64,000 nucleotides of DNA from Streptomyces mobaraensis NBRC 13819 = DSM 40847 (GCF_017916255.1 NZ_CP072827.1:4055501-4119500); one strand, 5' to 3'; numbered from the stretch's first letter, positions 46,605 to 55,992 are shown. Program-made: numbers and translations. The notes: generated by a model not told the origin, from the letters alone.

Positions 46605-47007
46605 GGAGCGGGCGCCCCGCGGAGTCGGTGCTGCTGCCGGTCAGCAGCATGATTCCGTCGATCAGCGCCCAGATGCCCAGGCCGCCGCAGGTGAAGAGCT
46701 GGCCGAGCGCCATGCCCGTGTGCCCCGTGTAGAAGCGGCCGATGCCGAAGCTGCCCAGGAAGAGCTGGAGGACGCCCGCCACGATCTTGGACTTCTCGGA
46801 GTAGGGCCGCCCGTAGGGGTCGTAACCGTAGGGCGCGTTCGGGTCTCCCATGTACATCCCCGGGGCGCCCGGCGCCATCGGCGGCGGGTAGGCGTAGCCG
46901 GGCTGCTGAGCGTAAGGGGACGACCCCTGCGGGTAACCTGGCTGCTGCCCTTGCGGGGGCCGGCCGTACGGGTCCTGCGGGTATCCGTACGGGGTCTGGT
47001 CGGACAT
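46597..47007 (-). CDS. TM2-domain protein (copy 2)
   Basis: This 136-residue membrane protein has a Pro/Tyr/Gln-rich cytoplasmic N-terminal half (YGYPQDPYGRPPQGQQPGYP), probably disordered. The C-terminal TM2 domain is almost identical to that of copy 1 (KSKIVAGVLQLFLGSFGIGRFYTGHTGM). The two therefore arose by a recent or conserved duplication around the DUF2752 gene. It is divergent from topA. Confidence 0.9.
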   Translation of the reverse strand: MSDQTPYGYPQDPYGRPPQGQQPGYPQGSSPYAQQPGYAYPPPMAPGAPGMYMGDPNAPYGYDPYGRPYSEKSKIVAGVLQLFLGSFGIGRFYTGHTGMALGQLFTCGGLGIWALIDGIMLLTGSSTDSAGRPLRG

Positions 47008-47353
47008 GGGCGGAAAGCTCCTGCCGTGTGAGGTTTGGCGGAAATCAGTCGCACGATCGGATGGGATGACGTGCGGTGGTCATCCTGCCAGCAGGCTCCG
47101 ACACGGCGCTCCGGGCTTTCGGCGCGGTTTCCCCGCGCCGTGTTCCCGGCTCCGCCGCCGGCTCGTACGGTGCGGAGGCCGGGGCGCGGCGGATGTGGCG
47201 TCCGACGCTCCGGCGGCAGACAGGACGCTTGTCGGGTTACCGTTCGAGTGGCGTTGCGGGCTTTCCCCGTTTGACACGGGGGCGGGATGTACCGTCACAC
47301 TCCGCAGCGTCACCGCAACTCCCATGCCGATTGCGACCGGAAGAAGAGCGAAG
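47008..47353. promoter_or_regulatory. topA upstream region
   Basis: There are 346 bp between the divergent TM2 and topA genes with no gene seen. A TTGACA hexamer at 47271-47276 is the best -35 candidate. No convincing -10 lies at 17-18 bp spacing, though TACCGT (47290-47295) is nearby. topA promoters in Streptomyces respond to supercoiling. Confidence 0.4.
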
Positions 47354-50203
47354 TTGTCCCCGACCAGCGAGACCGCACAGGGCGGCCGCCGACTCGTCAT
47401 CGTCGAGTCGCCTGCCAAGGCGAAGACGATCAAGGGCTACCTCGGCCCCGGATACGTCGTCGAGGCGAGCGTCGGGCACATCCGTGACCTGCCGAACGGG
47501 GCCGCCGAGGTCCCGGCGAAGTACAAGGGCGAGCCGTGGGCCCGCCTGGGCGTGAACGTGGACGCGGACTTCCAGCCCGTCTACGTCGTCAACGCCGACA
47601 AGAAGGACCAGGTCAAGAAGCTCAAGGAACTGCTGGCCGAGTCGGACGAGCTCTTCCTGGCCACCGATGAGGACCGCGAGGGCGAGGCCATCGCCTGGCA
47701 CCTCCAGGAGGTCCTCAAGCCCAAGGTCCCGGTCCGCCGGATGGTCTTCCACGAGATCACCAAGGACGCGATCCAGGCCGCCGTCGCCCACCCGCGCGAG
47801 CTGAACAAGAAGCTGGTCGACGCCCAGGAGACCCGGCGCATCCTCGACCGCCTCTACGGCTACGAGGTCTCGCCGGTCCTGTGGAAGAAGGTCATGCCCC
47901 GGCTGTCCGCCGGACGGGTGCAGTCCGTGGCCACCCGGCTCGTCGTGGAGCGGGAGCGCGAGCGGATCGCGTTCCGTTCCGCCGAGTACTGGGACCTCAC
48001 CGGCACTTTCGCCACCGGCCGCGGTGGTGACGCCGCCGAGCCCGGCACCTTCGCCGCGCGGCTGTCCTCGGTGGACGGCCGGCGGGTCGCCCAGGGCCGG
48101 GACTTCGGCGCGAACGGGCAGCTCAAGGACGCCGCCCAGGTGCTGCACCTGGACGAGGCGAACGCCCGCGCGCTGGCCGCCGCGCTCGCCGACACCTCGT
48201 TCGCCGTGCGCTCGGTCGAGTCCAAGCCGTACCGCCGCTCCCCGTACGCCCCCTTCCGCACCACGACCCTCCAGCAGGAGGCGTCGCGCAAGCTGGGCTT
48301 CGGTGCGAAGGCGACCATGCAGGTGGCCCAGAAGCTGTACGAGAACGGCTTCATCACCTATATGCGTACGGACTCCACGACGCTGTCCGACACCGCCGTC
48401 GCCGCCGCCCGGGCGCAGGTCACCCAGCTCTACGGGGCCGACTACCTGCCGGAGAAGCCGCGCACCTACGCGGGGAAGGTCAAGAACGCCCAGGAGGCGC
48501 ACGAGGCCATCCGTCCTTCGGGTGATCGTTTCCGCACCCCCGCGGAGACCGGTCTGACCGGCGACCAGTTCCGGCTGTACGAGCTCATCTGGAAGCGGAC
48601 CGTCGCCTCCCAGATGAAGGACGCGGTGGGCAACTCGGTCACCGTGAAGATCGCGGGCCGGGCCTCCGACGGCCGGGACGCCGAGTTCAGCGCCTCCGGC
48701 AAGACGATCACCTTCCACGGCTTCATGAAGGCGTACGTCGAGGGCGCGGACGACCCGAACGCCGAGCTCGACGACCGCGAGCGCCGGCTGCCGCAGGTCA
48801 CCGAGGGCGACGCGCTGACCGCCGAGGAGATCACCGCCGACGGCCACGCCACCAAGCCCCCGGCCCGCTACACCGAGGCGTCGCTGGTCAAGGAGCTGGA
48901 AGAGCGCGAGATCGGCCGCCCGTCGACCTACGCGTCCATCCTGGGCACGATCCTCGACCGCGGCTACGTCTTCAAGAAGGGCACCGCGCTCGTCCCGTCC
49001 TTCCTGAGCTTCGCCGTGGTCAACCTGCTGGAGAAGCACTTCGGCCGGCTCGTCGACTACGACTTCACCGCCGCCATGGAGGAGGACCTCGACCGCATCG
49101 CCCGCGGTGAGGCCCAGGCCGTGCCGTGGCTGCGCCGCTTCTACTTCGGCGAGGGCTCGGGGGAGGTCACCGGCCGGGCCGCGGAGGCGGGCAACGGCGA
49201 CGGCGACCACCTCGGCGGCCTCAAGGAGCTGGTGACCGACCTCGGCGCGATCGACGCCCGGGAGATCTCCTCGTTCCCCGTCGGCGAGGGCATCGTGCTG
49301 CGCGTCGGCCGCTACGGCCCGTACGTCGAGCGGGGCGAGAAGGACACCGAGGGCCACCAGCGCGCGGACGTCCCCGAGGACCTGGCGCCGGACGAACTCA
49401 CCGTGGAGTACGCGGAGGAGCTGTTCGCCCGGCCCAGCGGCGAGTACGAGCTGGGCACGGACCCGGAGTCGGGCCACCCGATCGTCGCCAAGGACGGCCG
49501 CTACGGCCCGTACGTCACCGAGGTGCTGCCCGAGGGCACGCCGAAGACCGGCAAGAACGCGGTCAAGCCGCGGACGGCGTCGCTCTTCAAGTCGATGTCC
49601 CTCGACACGGTCACCCTGGAGGACGCGCTGAAGCTGATGTCGCTGCCGCGCGTGGTCGGCACCGACGCCGAGGGCGTGGAGATCACCGCGCAGAACGGCC
49701 GCTACGGCCCGTACCTGAAGAAGGGCACGGACTCGCGCTCCCTGGAGACCGAGGGCCAGATCTTCGACATCACGTTGGAGGAGGCCCTCGCGATCTACGC
49801 GCAGCCCAAGCAGCGCGGGCGGGCCGCGGCCAAGCCGCCGTTGAAGGAGCTGGGCACGGACCCGGTCAGCGAGCGCCCGGTGGTCGTCAAGGACGGCCGC
49901 TTCGGCCCGTACGTCACGGACGGCGAGACCAACGCCACGCTGCGCCGCGACGACGACGTGGAGACCATCACGCCGGAGCGCGGGTACGAGCTGCTCGCGG
50001 AGAAGCGGGCCAAGGGGCCGGCCAAGAAGACCGCGAAGAAGGCGGCCAAGAAGGCTCCGGCCAAGAAGACCGCCGCGAAGAAGACGACGACCGCCAAGAA
50101 GACGGCGGCGAAGAAGACGACGACCGCCAAGGCGGCCACCGCGAAGAAGACCACGGCCAAGAAGACGGCGGCCAAGACGGCCGCCGCGGCCAAGGCCGAG
50201 TAA
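47354..50203 (+). CDS. topA: DNA topoisomerase I (Streptomyces type)
   Basis: This 949-residue type IA topoisomerase relaxes negative supercoils. The TOPRIM domain starts LVIVESPAKAKTIKGYLG and has the acidic DEDREGEAIAWHL motif. The active-site Tyr336 lies in ITYMRTDSTTLS. Instead of Cys zinc ribbons, the C-terminus has five or so repeated domains with the motif GRYGPYV/GRFGPYV. It ends in a ~60-residue Lys/Ala tail (KKTAAKKTTTAKK), which in Streptomyces TopA gives high processivity. The start is TTG 47354 (MSPTSETAQGGRR), as I recall for S. coelicolor TopA; an in-frame ATG lies 30 bp upstream. Confidence 0.97.
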   Translation: MSPTSETAQGGRRLVIVESPAKAKTIKGYLGPGYVVEASVGHIRDLPNGAAEVPAKYKGEPWARLGVNVDADFQPVYVVNADKKDQVKKLKELLAESDELFLATDEDREGEAIAWHLQEVLKPKVPVRRMVFHEITKDAIQAAVAHPRELNKKLVDAQETRRILDRLYGYEVSPVLWKKVMPRLSAGRVQSVATRLVVERERERIAFRSAEYWDLTGTFATGRGGDAAEPGTFAARLSSVDGRRVAQGRDFGANGQLKDAAQVLHLDEANARALAAALADTSFAVRSVESKPYRRSPYAPFRTTTLQQEASRKLGFGAKATMQVAQKLYENGFITYMRTDSTTLSDTAVAAARAQVTQLYGADYLPEKPRTYAGKVKNAQEAHEAIRPSGDRFRTPAETGLTGDQFRLYELIWKRTVASQMKDAVGNSVTVKIAGRASDGRDAEFSASGKTITFHGFMKAYVEGADDPNAELDDRERRLPQVTEGDALTAEEITADGHATKPPARYTEASLVKELEEREIGRPSTYASILGTILDRGYVFKKGTALVPSFLSFAVVNLLEKHFGRLVDYDFTAAMEEDLDRIARGEAQAVPWLRRFYFGEGSGEVTGRAAEAGNGDGDHLGGLKELVTDLGAIDAREISSFPVGEGIVLRVGRYGPYVERGEKDTEGHQRADVPEDLAPDELTVEYAEELFARPSGEYELGTDPESGHPIVAKDGRYGPYVTEVLPEGTPKTGKNAVKPRTASLFKSMSLDTVTLEDALKLMSLPRVVGTDAEGVEITAQNGRYGPYLKKGTDSRSLETEGQIFDITLEEALAIYAQPKQRGRAAAKPPLKELGTDPVSERPVVVKDGRFGPYVTDGETNATLRRDDDVETITPERGYELLAEKRAKGPAKKTAKKAAKKAPAKKTAAKKTTTAKKTAAKKTTTAKAATAKKTTAKKTAAKTAAAAKAE

Positions 50204-50224
50204 GCGGGGCCGTCAGACGGCCAT

Positions 50225-50256
50225 GGGCGGCGGGCCGGATTCCGGTTCCGCCGCCC
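50225..50256 (+). terminator. topA terminator
   Basis: A 9-bp stem (gggcggcgg / ccgccgccc) with an inner ccgg-att-ccgg hairpin lies 21 bp after the topA stop. Confidence 0.65.
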
Positions 50257-50296
50257 GGTCGTTTTCCGGGGCCCGGCGCGCTTGTCCGGCCTCAGC

Positions 50297-50320
50297 GTTC
50301 GATCAGACGTTCGATCGGAC
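50297..50320. repeat. 12-bp tandem direct repeat upstream of the tmk fusion
   Basis: GTTCGATCAGAC is followed immediately by GTTCGATCGGAC, 36 bp before the start of the fusion gene. It may be a regulator site; nothing more can be said. Confidence 0.45.
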
Positions 50321-50355
50321 GGTTGGTATTCAGGCGCTCCGGATAGGCTGGCAGG

Positions 50356-53300
50356 ATGACGCGAGCCGAGCAGCCAACAGTGGTGACCTCTCCCTCAGGG
50401 GCACTGGCCGCGGACTCCCGCGAGCGTGCCGTCCGCGCCCTGCTGCGCATCCCCTCGTTGCGCCGACTGTGGAGCGCCCAGGCCGCGGGGGGCGTCGGCG
50501 ACGCCCTCGGCCTGCTGGTCCTGCTCCTGCTGGCGCTCCAGGCGGCCGTCACCGCCGGATCGTTCGGCGGCGGGTACCGGGGCGCCGCCTTCGCCGTGGC
50601 CGCCGTCCTCGGCGCGCGGCTGCTCGCGACGCTGCTGCTGGGCACGGTCCTGCTCGGCCCCTTCAACGCGCTGCTGGCGCCCTCGGGGCCGCTCGACCGG
50701 CGCTGGACGATGATCGGCGCCGACGCCGTCCGGGCGCTGCTGCTGGCCGTCGCCCCGGTGTGGATCGACTTCACCGAGAGCAAGGCGCTGGCGTCCCTGC
50801 TGGTCACGGCCTTCCTCCTGGGCGTCGCCGAGCGGGTGTGGACCGTGGCCAAGGACGGCGTGGCGCCCACGCTGCTGCCGCGGCCGCCCCTTGAGGGCGC
50901 GGCCGTCCGGCCCGTCCCGGACCACGGCGACGCGCTGCGGCGGCTGACGCTGCGCACGTCGTTCGTCGCCCTGCCGGCCGCCGCGGCGGCCCTCGTCGCC
51001 GTCACCCTGGTGAGTAATCTGCTGGGCTCCGGCATCGACTGGTTCCACCAGCACCAGCCGGCGCTCGGCTCGTACCTCGCGGCGGCCCTGTTCAACGCCT
51101 CCGGCGTGATCGTCTACTTCCTGGCCCTGCCCGCCGCGCGGGAGGTGACGGCGCGCTCCCCGCTGGAGGGCCTGCGCCGGCCGAAGCGCGACCAGGCGCC
51201 CGACAAGGGCCGGACCGGCGGCATCCCCGTCTTCGTGCTGTCCTGCGCGGCCGTCGCCGGGGCGGTCGCCGCCGCGTTCGGCGTCGCCGTCCTCCAGGCG
51301 TACGACCTGGGCGGCGGCCCGGTGGCCTTCGGGCTGCTGGCCCTGGCCCTCACCGGCGGACCGGTGCTCGGCATCCGGAGCGCGGGCCGCGTCCTGCCCG
51401 GGTTCTCCCGCCGCAGGCTGCTGGCCCTCTCCCTGGCCGTCACGGGCGTCGCGCTGCTGGCCGCCGGGCTGGTGCCCGACGCCACGACCGTGCTGCTGCT
51501 GATCCTGGTCGCCGGCGTCTCCGCGGGCGTCGTGGCGAACACCGGGCACGCCCTCCTCGACCAGGAGGCCGAGGAGGAGCGCCGCCCGGGCGTCACGGAG
51601 CACCTGCACGCGGTCGTCCGGGTGACCGTGGCGCCGGCCGCGGTCGTCGCCCCCGTCCTCGCCGCACTCATCGGCCCGCACCGGGCCGAGAGCGGCAACT
51701 TCGTCTTCGACCACGGCGGCGCGGCCTTCACCCTGATGCTGATCGGCGCGCTGCTGCTGCCGGTGGGCGCGCTCGTCCTGGGCAAGACCGACGATCGGCA
51801 CGGGGTGCCGTTCCACCGCGACCTGCTCGACGCCGTCCGCGACGGCGACCCGGTCGAGGCGACCGCCGCCGACGGCTTCTTCCTGGTGTTCGACGGCGGC
51901 GACGGCGCCGGCAAGTCCACCCAGGTGCAGGCCATCGCCGAGTGGATCCGCTCCAAGGGCCACGAGGTCGTCGTCACCCGCGAACCCGGCGCCACGGCCA
52001 TCGGCAAGCGGCTGCGGGCCATCCTGCTGGACGTCGCGTCGGCCGGGCTCTCGGACCGCGCGGAGGCGCTGCTGTACGCCGCCGACCGCGCGGAGCACAT
52101 CAACGCCGTCGTCCGGCCCGCCCTGGAGCGCGGCGCGGTCGTCATCTCCGACCGCTACATCGACTCGTCCGTCGCCTACCAGGGCGCCGGCCGCGACCTG
52201 TCCCCGACCGAGATCGCCCGGATCAACCGCTGGGCGACGGAGGGGCTCGTCCCGCACCTGACGGTGCTGCTGGACGTCTCGCCGGAGACCGCGCGGGAAC
52301 GCTTCACCGAGGCGCCCGACCGGCTGGAGTCCGAGCCCGCCGAGTTCCACGAGCGGGTGCGGAAGGGCTTCCTCGCCCTGGCCGCCGCCGACCCGGCGCG
52401 CTACCTGGTCGTCGACGCCGGGCAGGAGCCCGAGGCCGTCACCACCGTGGTGCGCCACCGCCTCGACGAGGTCCTGCCGCTGTCCGCGCAGGAGATCGAG
52501 GCCCGTGAGGCGGCCCGCAGGGCCGCCGAGGCCGAGGCCCGCCGCAAGGCGGAGGAGGAGGCGGCGCGCAAGGCCGAGGAGGAGCGGCTGGAGCGCGAAC
52601 GGCAGGAGCGGCTGGCCAAGCTGCGCGCGGAGGAAGAGGAGCGCAAGCGGCGGGAGGCCGAGGAGGCCCGGCGCCTGGAGGCCGAACGGCAGGCGGAGGA
52701 GGCGCGGCAGCGCGCCGAGGAGGCGCGCCGGCTCGCGGACGAGGAGCGCAGGCGCCGTGAGGCGGAGGACCGCGCCCGGGCCGCCGAGCAGGAGCGGCTG
52801 CGCAAGCAGGCCGAGGAGGAGGCGCGGCTGCGCGCCGAGGCCGAGGAGCGGCGGCGCGAGAAGCAGCGCAAGGCCGAGGAGGCGCTGCTGCGCGCGGAGG
52901 CGGCGCGGACGGCGGGCGACGGCGCTGCCGCGGACGGTGCCGCGGGGGATGGTGTGGCCGCCGCGGAGGGCGCGTCCGCGGACGGTGCGCCGGGGATCGG
53001 CGCCGGGGCGCGGGCCGCCGCCGGGGCCGACGAGGCGCCCACGGTCGAGCGGTCGGCGCTGCGGGAGAGCGGCGCCGAGGGCGCGGCCGGTGCGGGTGCG
53101 GCCGGGAAGGCCGCCGATCTGACGAAGCGGGCGACGGCGTCCGACGCCGGGTCCGCCGCTCCCCGGGCGGGGGCGCGGGCCGCCGACGCGGAGCGGACCG
53201 AGCAGCTCCGGGTCCCGCCGGTGCACCGTCCCGACCCGCGCGAGTCGCTGCTCATGCGGGACGCCGACGAGACGGTGACCGTCCAGTCGCCGCTGGTGCA

Positions 53301-54177
53301 CCGCAAGGATCCGCACGAGGCGGACAGGGCGGCCGGCGGGGAGGCCGTTTCCGGCGAGGCCGGTGCGGAGGATGAGACGGCGGTGCTGCCGACCACCGGT
53401 CCGGCCGGGGCCGGGAAGGCGAAGGCGGTCGGCGGGAAGGGCGCCTCCGGTGAGGCTGCTGCGGAGGACGAGACCGCCGTGCTGCCGACCACCGGTCCGG
53501 CCGGGGCCGGGAAGGCGAAGGCGGTCGGCGGGAAGGGCGCCTCCGGTGAGGCTGCTGCGGAGGACGAGACCGCCGTGCTGCCGACCACCGGCTCGACCCG
53601 GTCCGGGAAGGCGTCCGTCGGCGCGGAGGACGAGACCGCGTACCTGCCGCCGGTGCGCTCGGACGGGCCGGCGTCGGCCGGTGCGCCGGAAGCGGCCGAG
53701 GACGAGACGACGGTGCTGCCTCCCGTGCCGACGCTTCCGCCGCCGGTGCAGCGGGTCACCTGGGGACTGCGCTCCGGGAAGAACGACGCGGACGGTGCCG
53801 AGACCGCGGGGCCGACGGACGCCGGGCGGGCCGAGGACCCGGTGGAGCGGGTTCCGGACTGGCTGTTCCGCCCGGAGGAGTCCGCCGGCACCGACCGGCC
53901 GGGCGGCGCCGAGGGGGAGCGCACTCCGGCGGACGACGCGGACGGCATGCGCACGCGTGAGATGCCGCGCCCCGGCGCGGAAGCGGACGCGGCGGGCGCG
54001 GCGGAGCGGGCACGCAAGGCCCGGCGGCGCCCGGAGTGGGCCGAGGGCGACCGGGAGGGCGACGACGCCGAGGCGCCGACGCTCGCGGACGACCTCTTCG
54101 GCCGGCGGGCCGGCGGCAGCGGCGACGGTCCGGACGGCGGCGCTTCCGGCGCCCCCGGCCGACGCGGAGGCCGCTGA
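50356..54177 (+). CDS. tmk: Multidomain protein: MFS-like membrane domain + thymidylate kinase + disordered tail
   Basis: This 1273-residue fusion begins with a 10-12 helix MFS-like membrane domain (about residues 30-480). Residues about 505-705 are thymidylate kinase (dTMP to dTDP): FDGGDGAGKSTQ (P-loop Lys520), REPGATAIG (DRX-type/ERP loop) and SDRYIDSSVAYQGAGRDL (D-R-Y motif). A ~170-residue Glu/Ala/Arg coiled coil follows. An acidic tail then repeats a DET-x-LP motif five times, partly through 96-bp tandem repeats. A similar membrane-kinase fusion occurs at this locus in other streptomycetes. It is followed by the delta' gene, so the pair is a DNA-replication module. Confidence 0.93.
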   Translation: MTRAEQPTVVTSPSGALAADSRERAVRALLRIPSLRRLWSAQAAGGVGDALGLLVLLLLALQAAVTAGSFGGGYRGAAFAVAAVLGARLLATLLLGTVLLGPFNALLAPSGPLDRRWTMIGADAVRALLLAVAPVWIDFTESKALASLLVTAFLLGVAERVWTVAKDGVAPTLLPRPPLEGAAVRPVPDHGDALRRLTLRTSFVALPAAAAALVAVTLVSNLLGSGIDWFHQHQPALGSYLAAALFNASGVIVYFLALPAAREVTARSPLEGLRRPKRDQAPDKGRTGGIPVFVLSCAAVAGAVAAAFGVAVLQAYDLGGGPVAFGLLALALTGGPVLGIRSAGRVLPGFSRRRLLALSLAVTGVALLAAGLVPDATTVLLLILVAGVSAGVVANTGHALLDQEAEEERRPGVTEHLHAVVRVTVAPAAVVAPVLAALIGPHRAESGNFVFDHGGAAFTLMLIGALLLPVGALVLGKTDDRHGVPFHRDLLDAVRDGDPVEATAADGFFLVFDGGDGAGKSTQVQAIAEWIRSKGHEVVVTREPGATAIGKRLRAILLDVASAGLSDRAEALLYAADRAEHINAVVRPALERGAVVISDRYIDSSVAYQGAGRDLSPTEIARINRWATEGLVPHLTVLLDVSPETARERFTEAPDRLESEPAEFHERVRKGFLALAAADPARYLVVDAGQEPEAVTTVVRHRLDEVLPLSAQEIEAREAARRAAEAEARRKAEEEAARKAEEERLERERQERLAKLRAEEEERKRREAEEARRLEAERQAEEARQRAEEARRLADEERRRREAEDRARAAEQERLRKQAEEEARLRAEAEERRREKQRKAEEALLRAEAARTAGDGAAADGAAGDGVAAAEGASADGAPGIGAGARAAAGADEAPTVERSALRESGAEGAAGAGAAGKAADLTKRATASDAGSAAPRAGARAADAERTEQLRVPPVHRPDPRESLLMRDADETVTVQSPLVHRKDPHEADRAAGGEAVSGEAGAEDETAVLPTTGPAGAGKAKAVGGKGASGEAAAEDETAVLPTTGPAGAGKAKAVGGKGASGEAAAEDETAVLPTTGSTRSGKASVGAEDETAYLPPVRSDGPASAGAPEAAEDETTVLPPVPTLPPPVQRVTWGLRSGKNDADGAETAGPTDAGRAEDPVERVPDWLFRPEESAGTDRPGGAEGERTPADDADGMRTREMPRPGAEADAAGAAERARKARRRPEWAEGDREGDDAEAPTLADDLFGRRAGGSGDGPDGGASGAPGRRGGR
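53365..53604 (+). repeat. 96-bp tandem repeat, about 2.5 copies
   Basis: Units begin at gcggagga 53365, 53461 and 53557 (exact 96-bp period, 32 residues). Each encodes AEDETAVLPTTG plus a Gly/Lys/Ala spacer. The copies are nearly identical at the base level, so they are recent duplications. Two further degenerate DET-x-LP motifs follow to about 53724. Confidence 0.9.
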
Positions 54178-54185
54178 GCGGCCGA

Positions 54186-54206
54186 GGGCGCCCGGAGCGG
54201 GCGCCC
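54186..54206 (+). terminator. Hairpin between the tmk fusion and delta' genes
   Basis: Two copies of the self-complementary octamer gggcgccc are separated by 5 nt, 8 bp after the stop of the fusion gene. It may be a weak terminator. Confidence 0.35.
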
Positions 54207-54305
54207 GCACTGCGGCGGGGCCCCCGCCCGGGCCCCGTTGTCAGTGGTCTGCCCCACAATGGGTGACCGGGGAGACCGCAGGACCAACGGGCGCGGAGGA
54301 CAGTC

Positions 54306-55544
54306 ATGGCGGTATGGGACGACCTGGTCGGACAGGACCGGGTCACGGAGCAGCTCTCCGCTGCCGCCCGTGACGCGGACGCGCTGGTCACGGCCGTGGA
54401 GGCGGACCGCACGGCGGGGCAGGGGGAGGCGCCCGCAGAGATGTCCGGCTCCCGGATGACGCACGCGTGGCTGTTCACCGGCCCGCCCGGCTCCGGCCGG
54501 GCCACCGCGGCCCGCGCCTTCGCGGCGGCCCTGCAGTGCGTGAGCCCGGACCGGGCGCTCCCCGGCGGCGCCCCCGGCTGCGGCTTCTGCGACGGCTGCC
54601 ACACGACGCTCGTGGGCACGCACGCCGACGTCGAGATCGTCCGCACGGACCTGCTCTCGATCGGCGTCAAGGAGACCCGCGAGCTCGTCCGGCGCGCCCA
54701 GCTCTCACCGGCCGGCGGCCGGTGGCAGGTGATCGTGCTGGAGGACGCCGACCGCCTCACCGAAGGCGCCGGGAACGTGCTGCTCAAGGCCGTGGAGGAG
54801 CCCGCTCCGCGGACCGTGTGGCTGCTGTGCGCCCCCTCGCTGGAGGACGTCCTGCCGACGATCCGCTCCCGCTGCCGGTCCCTGACCCTGCGCACGCCGT
54901 CCACCGCCGCCGTCGCGGACGTCCTCGTCCGCCGGGACGGCATCGAGCCGGAGCTCGCCGCCCGGGTGGCCCGCGCCACCCAGGGCCACATCGGCCGCGC
55001 CCGCCGCCTGGCCACGGACGAACGCGCCCGGACGCGCCGCGCCGCGGTGCTCAGGCTGCCGCTCCGGGTCGACGACGTGGGCGGCTGCCTGAAGGCGGCC
55101 CAGGAGCTGATCGACGCGGCGGCCGAGGACGCCAAGCAGGTCGCCGAGGAGGTCGACGCCAAGGAGACCGAGGAGCTGCGCGCCGCGCTCGGTGCCGCGG
55201 CCGGCACCGGCGGCCGGCTCCCGCGCGGCACGGCCGGTGCCATGAAGGAGCTCCAGGACCGGCAGAAGCGCCGGTCCACCCGGACGCAGCGCGACAGCCT
55301 GGACCTGGCCCTGACCGAGCTCACCGGCTTCTACCGCGACGTCCTCGCCCTCCAGCTCGGCTCCCGCGTCGAACTGGCCAACGCCGACGACCGCGACACC
55401 CTCCAGCGGATCGCCTCCGCCTCCCGCCCCGAGCACACCCTGCGCCGCATAGAAGCCATCGGCGCCTGCCGCGAGGCCCTCGACCGCAATGTGGCGCCCC
55501 TGCTCGCCGTGGAGGCCATGACGATGGCCCTGCGGGCGGGCTGA
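54306..55544 (+). CDS. DNA polymerase III subunit delta'
   Basis: This 412-residue clamp-loader subunit opens MAVWDDLVGQDRVTEQL. It carries an AAA+ fold with FTGPPGSGRATAARAF, in which the P-loop Lys is Arg, as expected for the non-hydrolysing delta' role. A zinc-module Cys set follows (CVSPD..GCGFCDGCHT). Further motifs are VLEDADRLTEGAGNVLLKAVEEP (Walker B-like and sensor region) and SRCRSLTLRTP. It helps load the sliding clamp. It lies downstream of the thymidylate kinase fusion with a 128-bp gap. Confidence 0.95.
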   Translation: MAVWDDLVGQDRVTEQLSAAARDADALVTAVEADRTAGQGEAPAEMSGSRMTHAWLFTGPPGSGRATAARAFAAALQCVSPDRALPGGAPGCGFCDGCHTTLVGTHADVEIVRTDLLSIGVKETRELVRRAQLSPAGGRWQVIVLEDADRLTEGAGNVLLKAVEEPAPRTVWLLCAPSLEDVLPTIRSRCRSLTLRTPSTAAVADVLVRRDGIEPELAARVARATQGHIGRARRLATDERARTRRAAVLRLPLRVDDVGGCLKAAQELIDAAAEDAKQVAEEVDAKETEELRAALGAAAGTGGRLPRGTAGAMKELQDRQKRRSTRTQRDSLDLALTELTGFYRDVLALQLGSRVELANADDRDTLQRIASASRPEHTLRRIEAIGACREALDRNVAPLLAVEAMTMALRAG

Positions 55545-55563
55545 GGGGCGGGCGGCCGGGGGC

Positions 55564-55992
55564 TCACCAGACCGGCGGGACGACCCCGGTGTGCAGGCCG
55601 ACCGAGACGACGCAGTCGCCGAAGCGGCGGATCAGTTCGGCGTCCGCCCCGCCGTCCGCCCCGCCGTCCGGTTCCGCCGCGGTGCCGTCCGGCGCCCCCG
55701 GCCTGCTCCCCGTCGGCCCAGTCAGCCCGATCGGCCCCGGCAGCCCCGGCTTCTCCTGCGGCCTCGGCCCGCCCGGCGTCCGCGCCGACCGCTCGGACCG
55801 CGCCGACCGCTCGGGCCGCTCGTTCCGCTCCGTCCACTCGGCCCGTCCGGCTCTCCCGGCCCGCTCGCTCTTCGTCGGAGTGCGCGCGGCGAAGTCGCCG
55901 ACCAGCCGCGCGATCGTGGTCCCCCGCTCCGCCGCCAGGACCGCCAAGCGGTCCCGGACCGTCTCCGCCACTTCGATCGACACGTGTCTCAT
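55564..55992 (-). CDS. Ribbon-helix-helix protein with collagen-like linker
   Basis: This 142-residue protein starts with a likely ribbon-helix-helix DNA-binding domain (MRHVSIEVAETVRDRLAVLAAERGTTIARLV, residues 1-40), as in small antitoxin-type regulators. It continues with a very charged Arg/Glu/Ser linker and a short collagen-like Gly-X-Y run (GLPGPIGLTGPTGS). It ends in FGDCVVSVGLHTGVVPPVW. AAGGAG lies upstream of ATG 55992, at a longish spacing. It sits exactly at the border between core genes and the natural-product cluster. No toxin gene adjoins. It may be an antitoxin relative or a regulator. Confidence 0.6.
   Translation of the reverse strand: MRHVSIEVAETVRDRLAVLAAERGTTIARLVGDFAARTPTKSERAGRAGRAEWTERNERPERSARSERSARTPGGPRPQEKPGLPGPIGLTGPTGSRPGAPDGTAAEPDGGADGGADAELIRRFGDCVVSVGLHTGVVPPVW

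Noticed and set aside
53365..53604. Possible CRISPR-like array
   Set aside because: The 96-bp units are contiguous, in frame and protein-coding, with no spacers.
50395..54210. 1271-residue minus-strand open frame
   Set aside because: Antisense to the thymidylate kinase fusion; no domain signatures.
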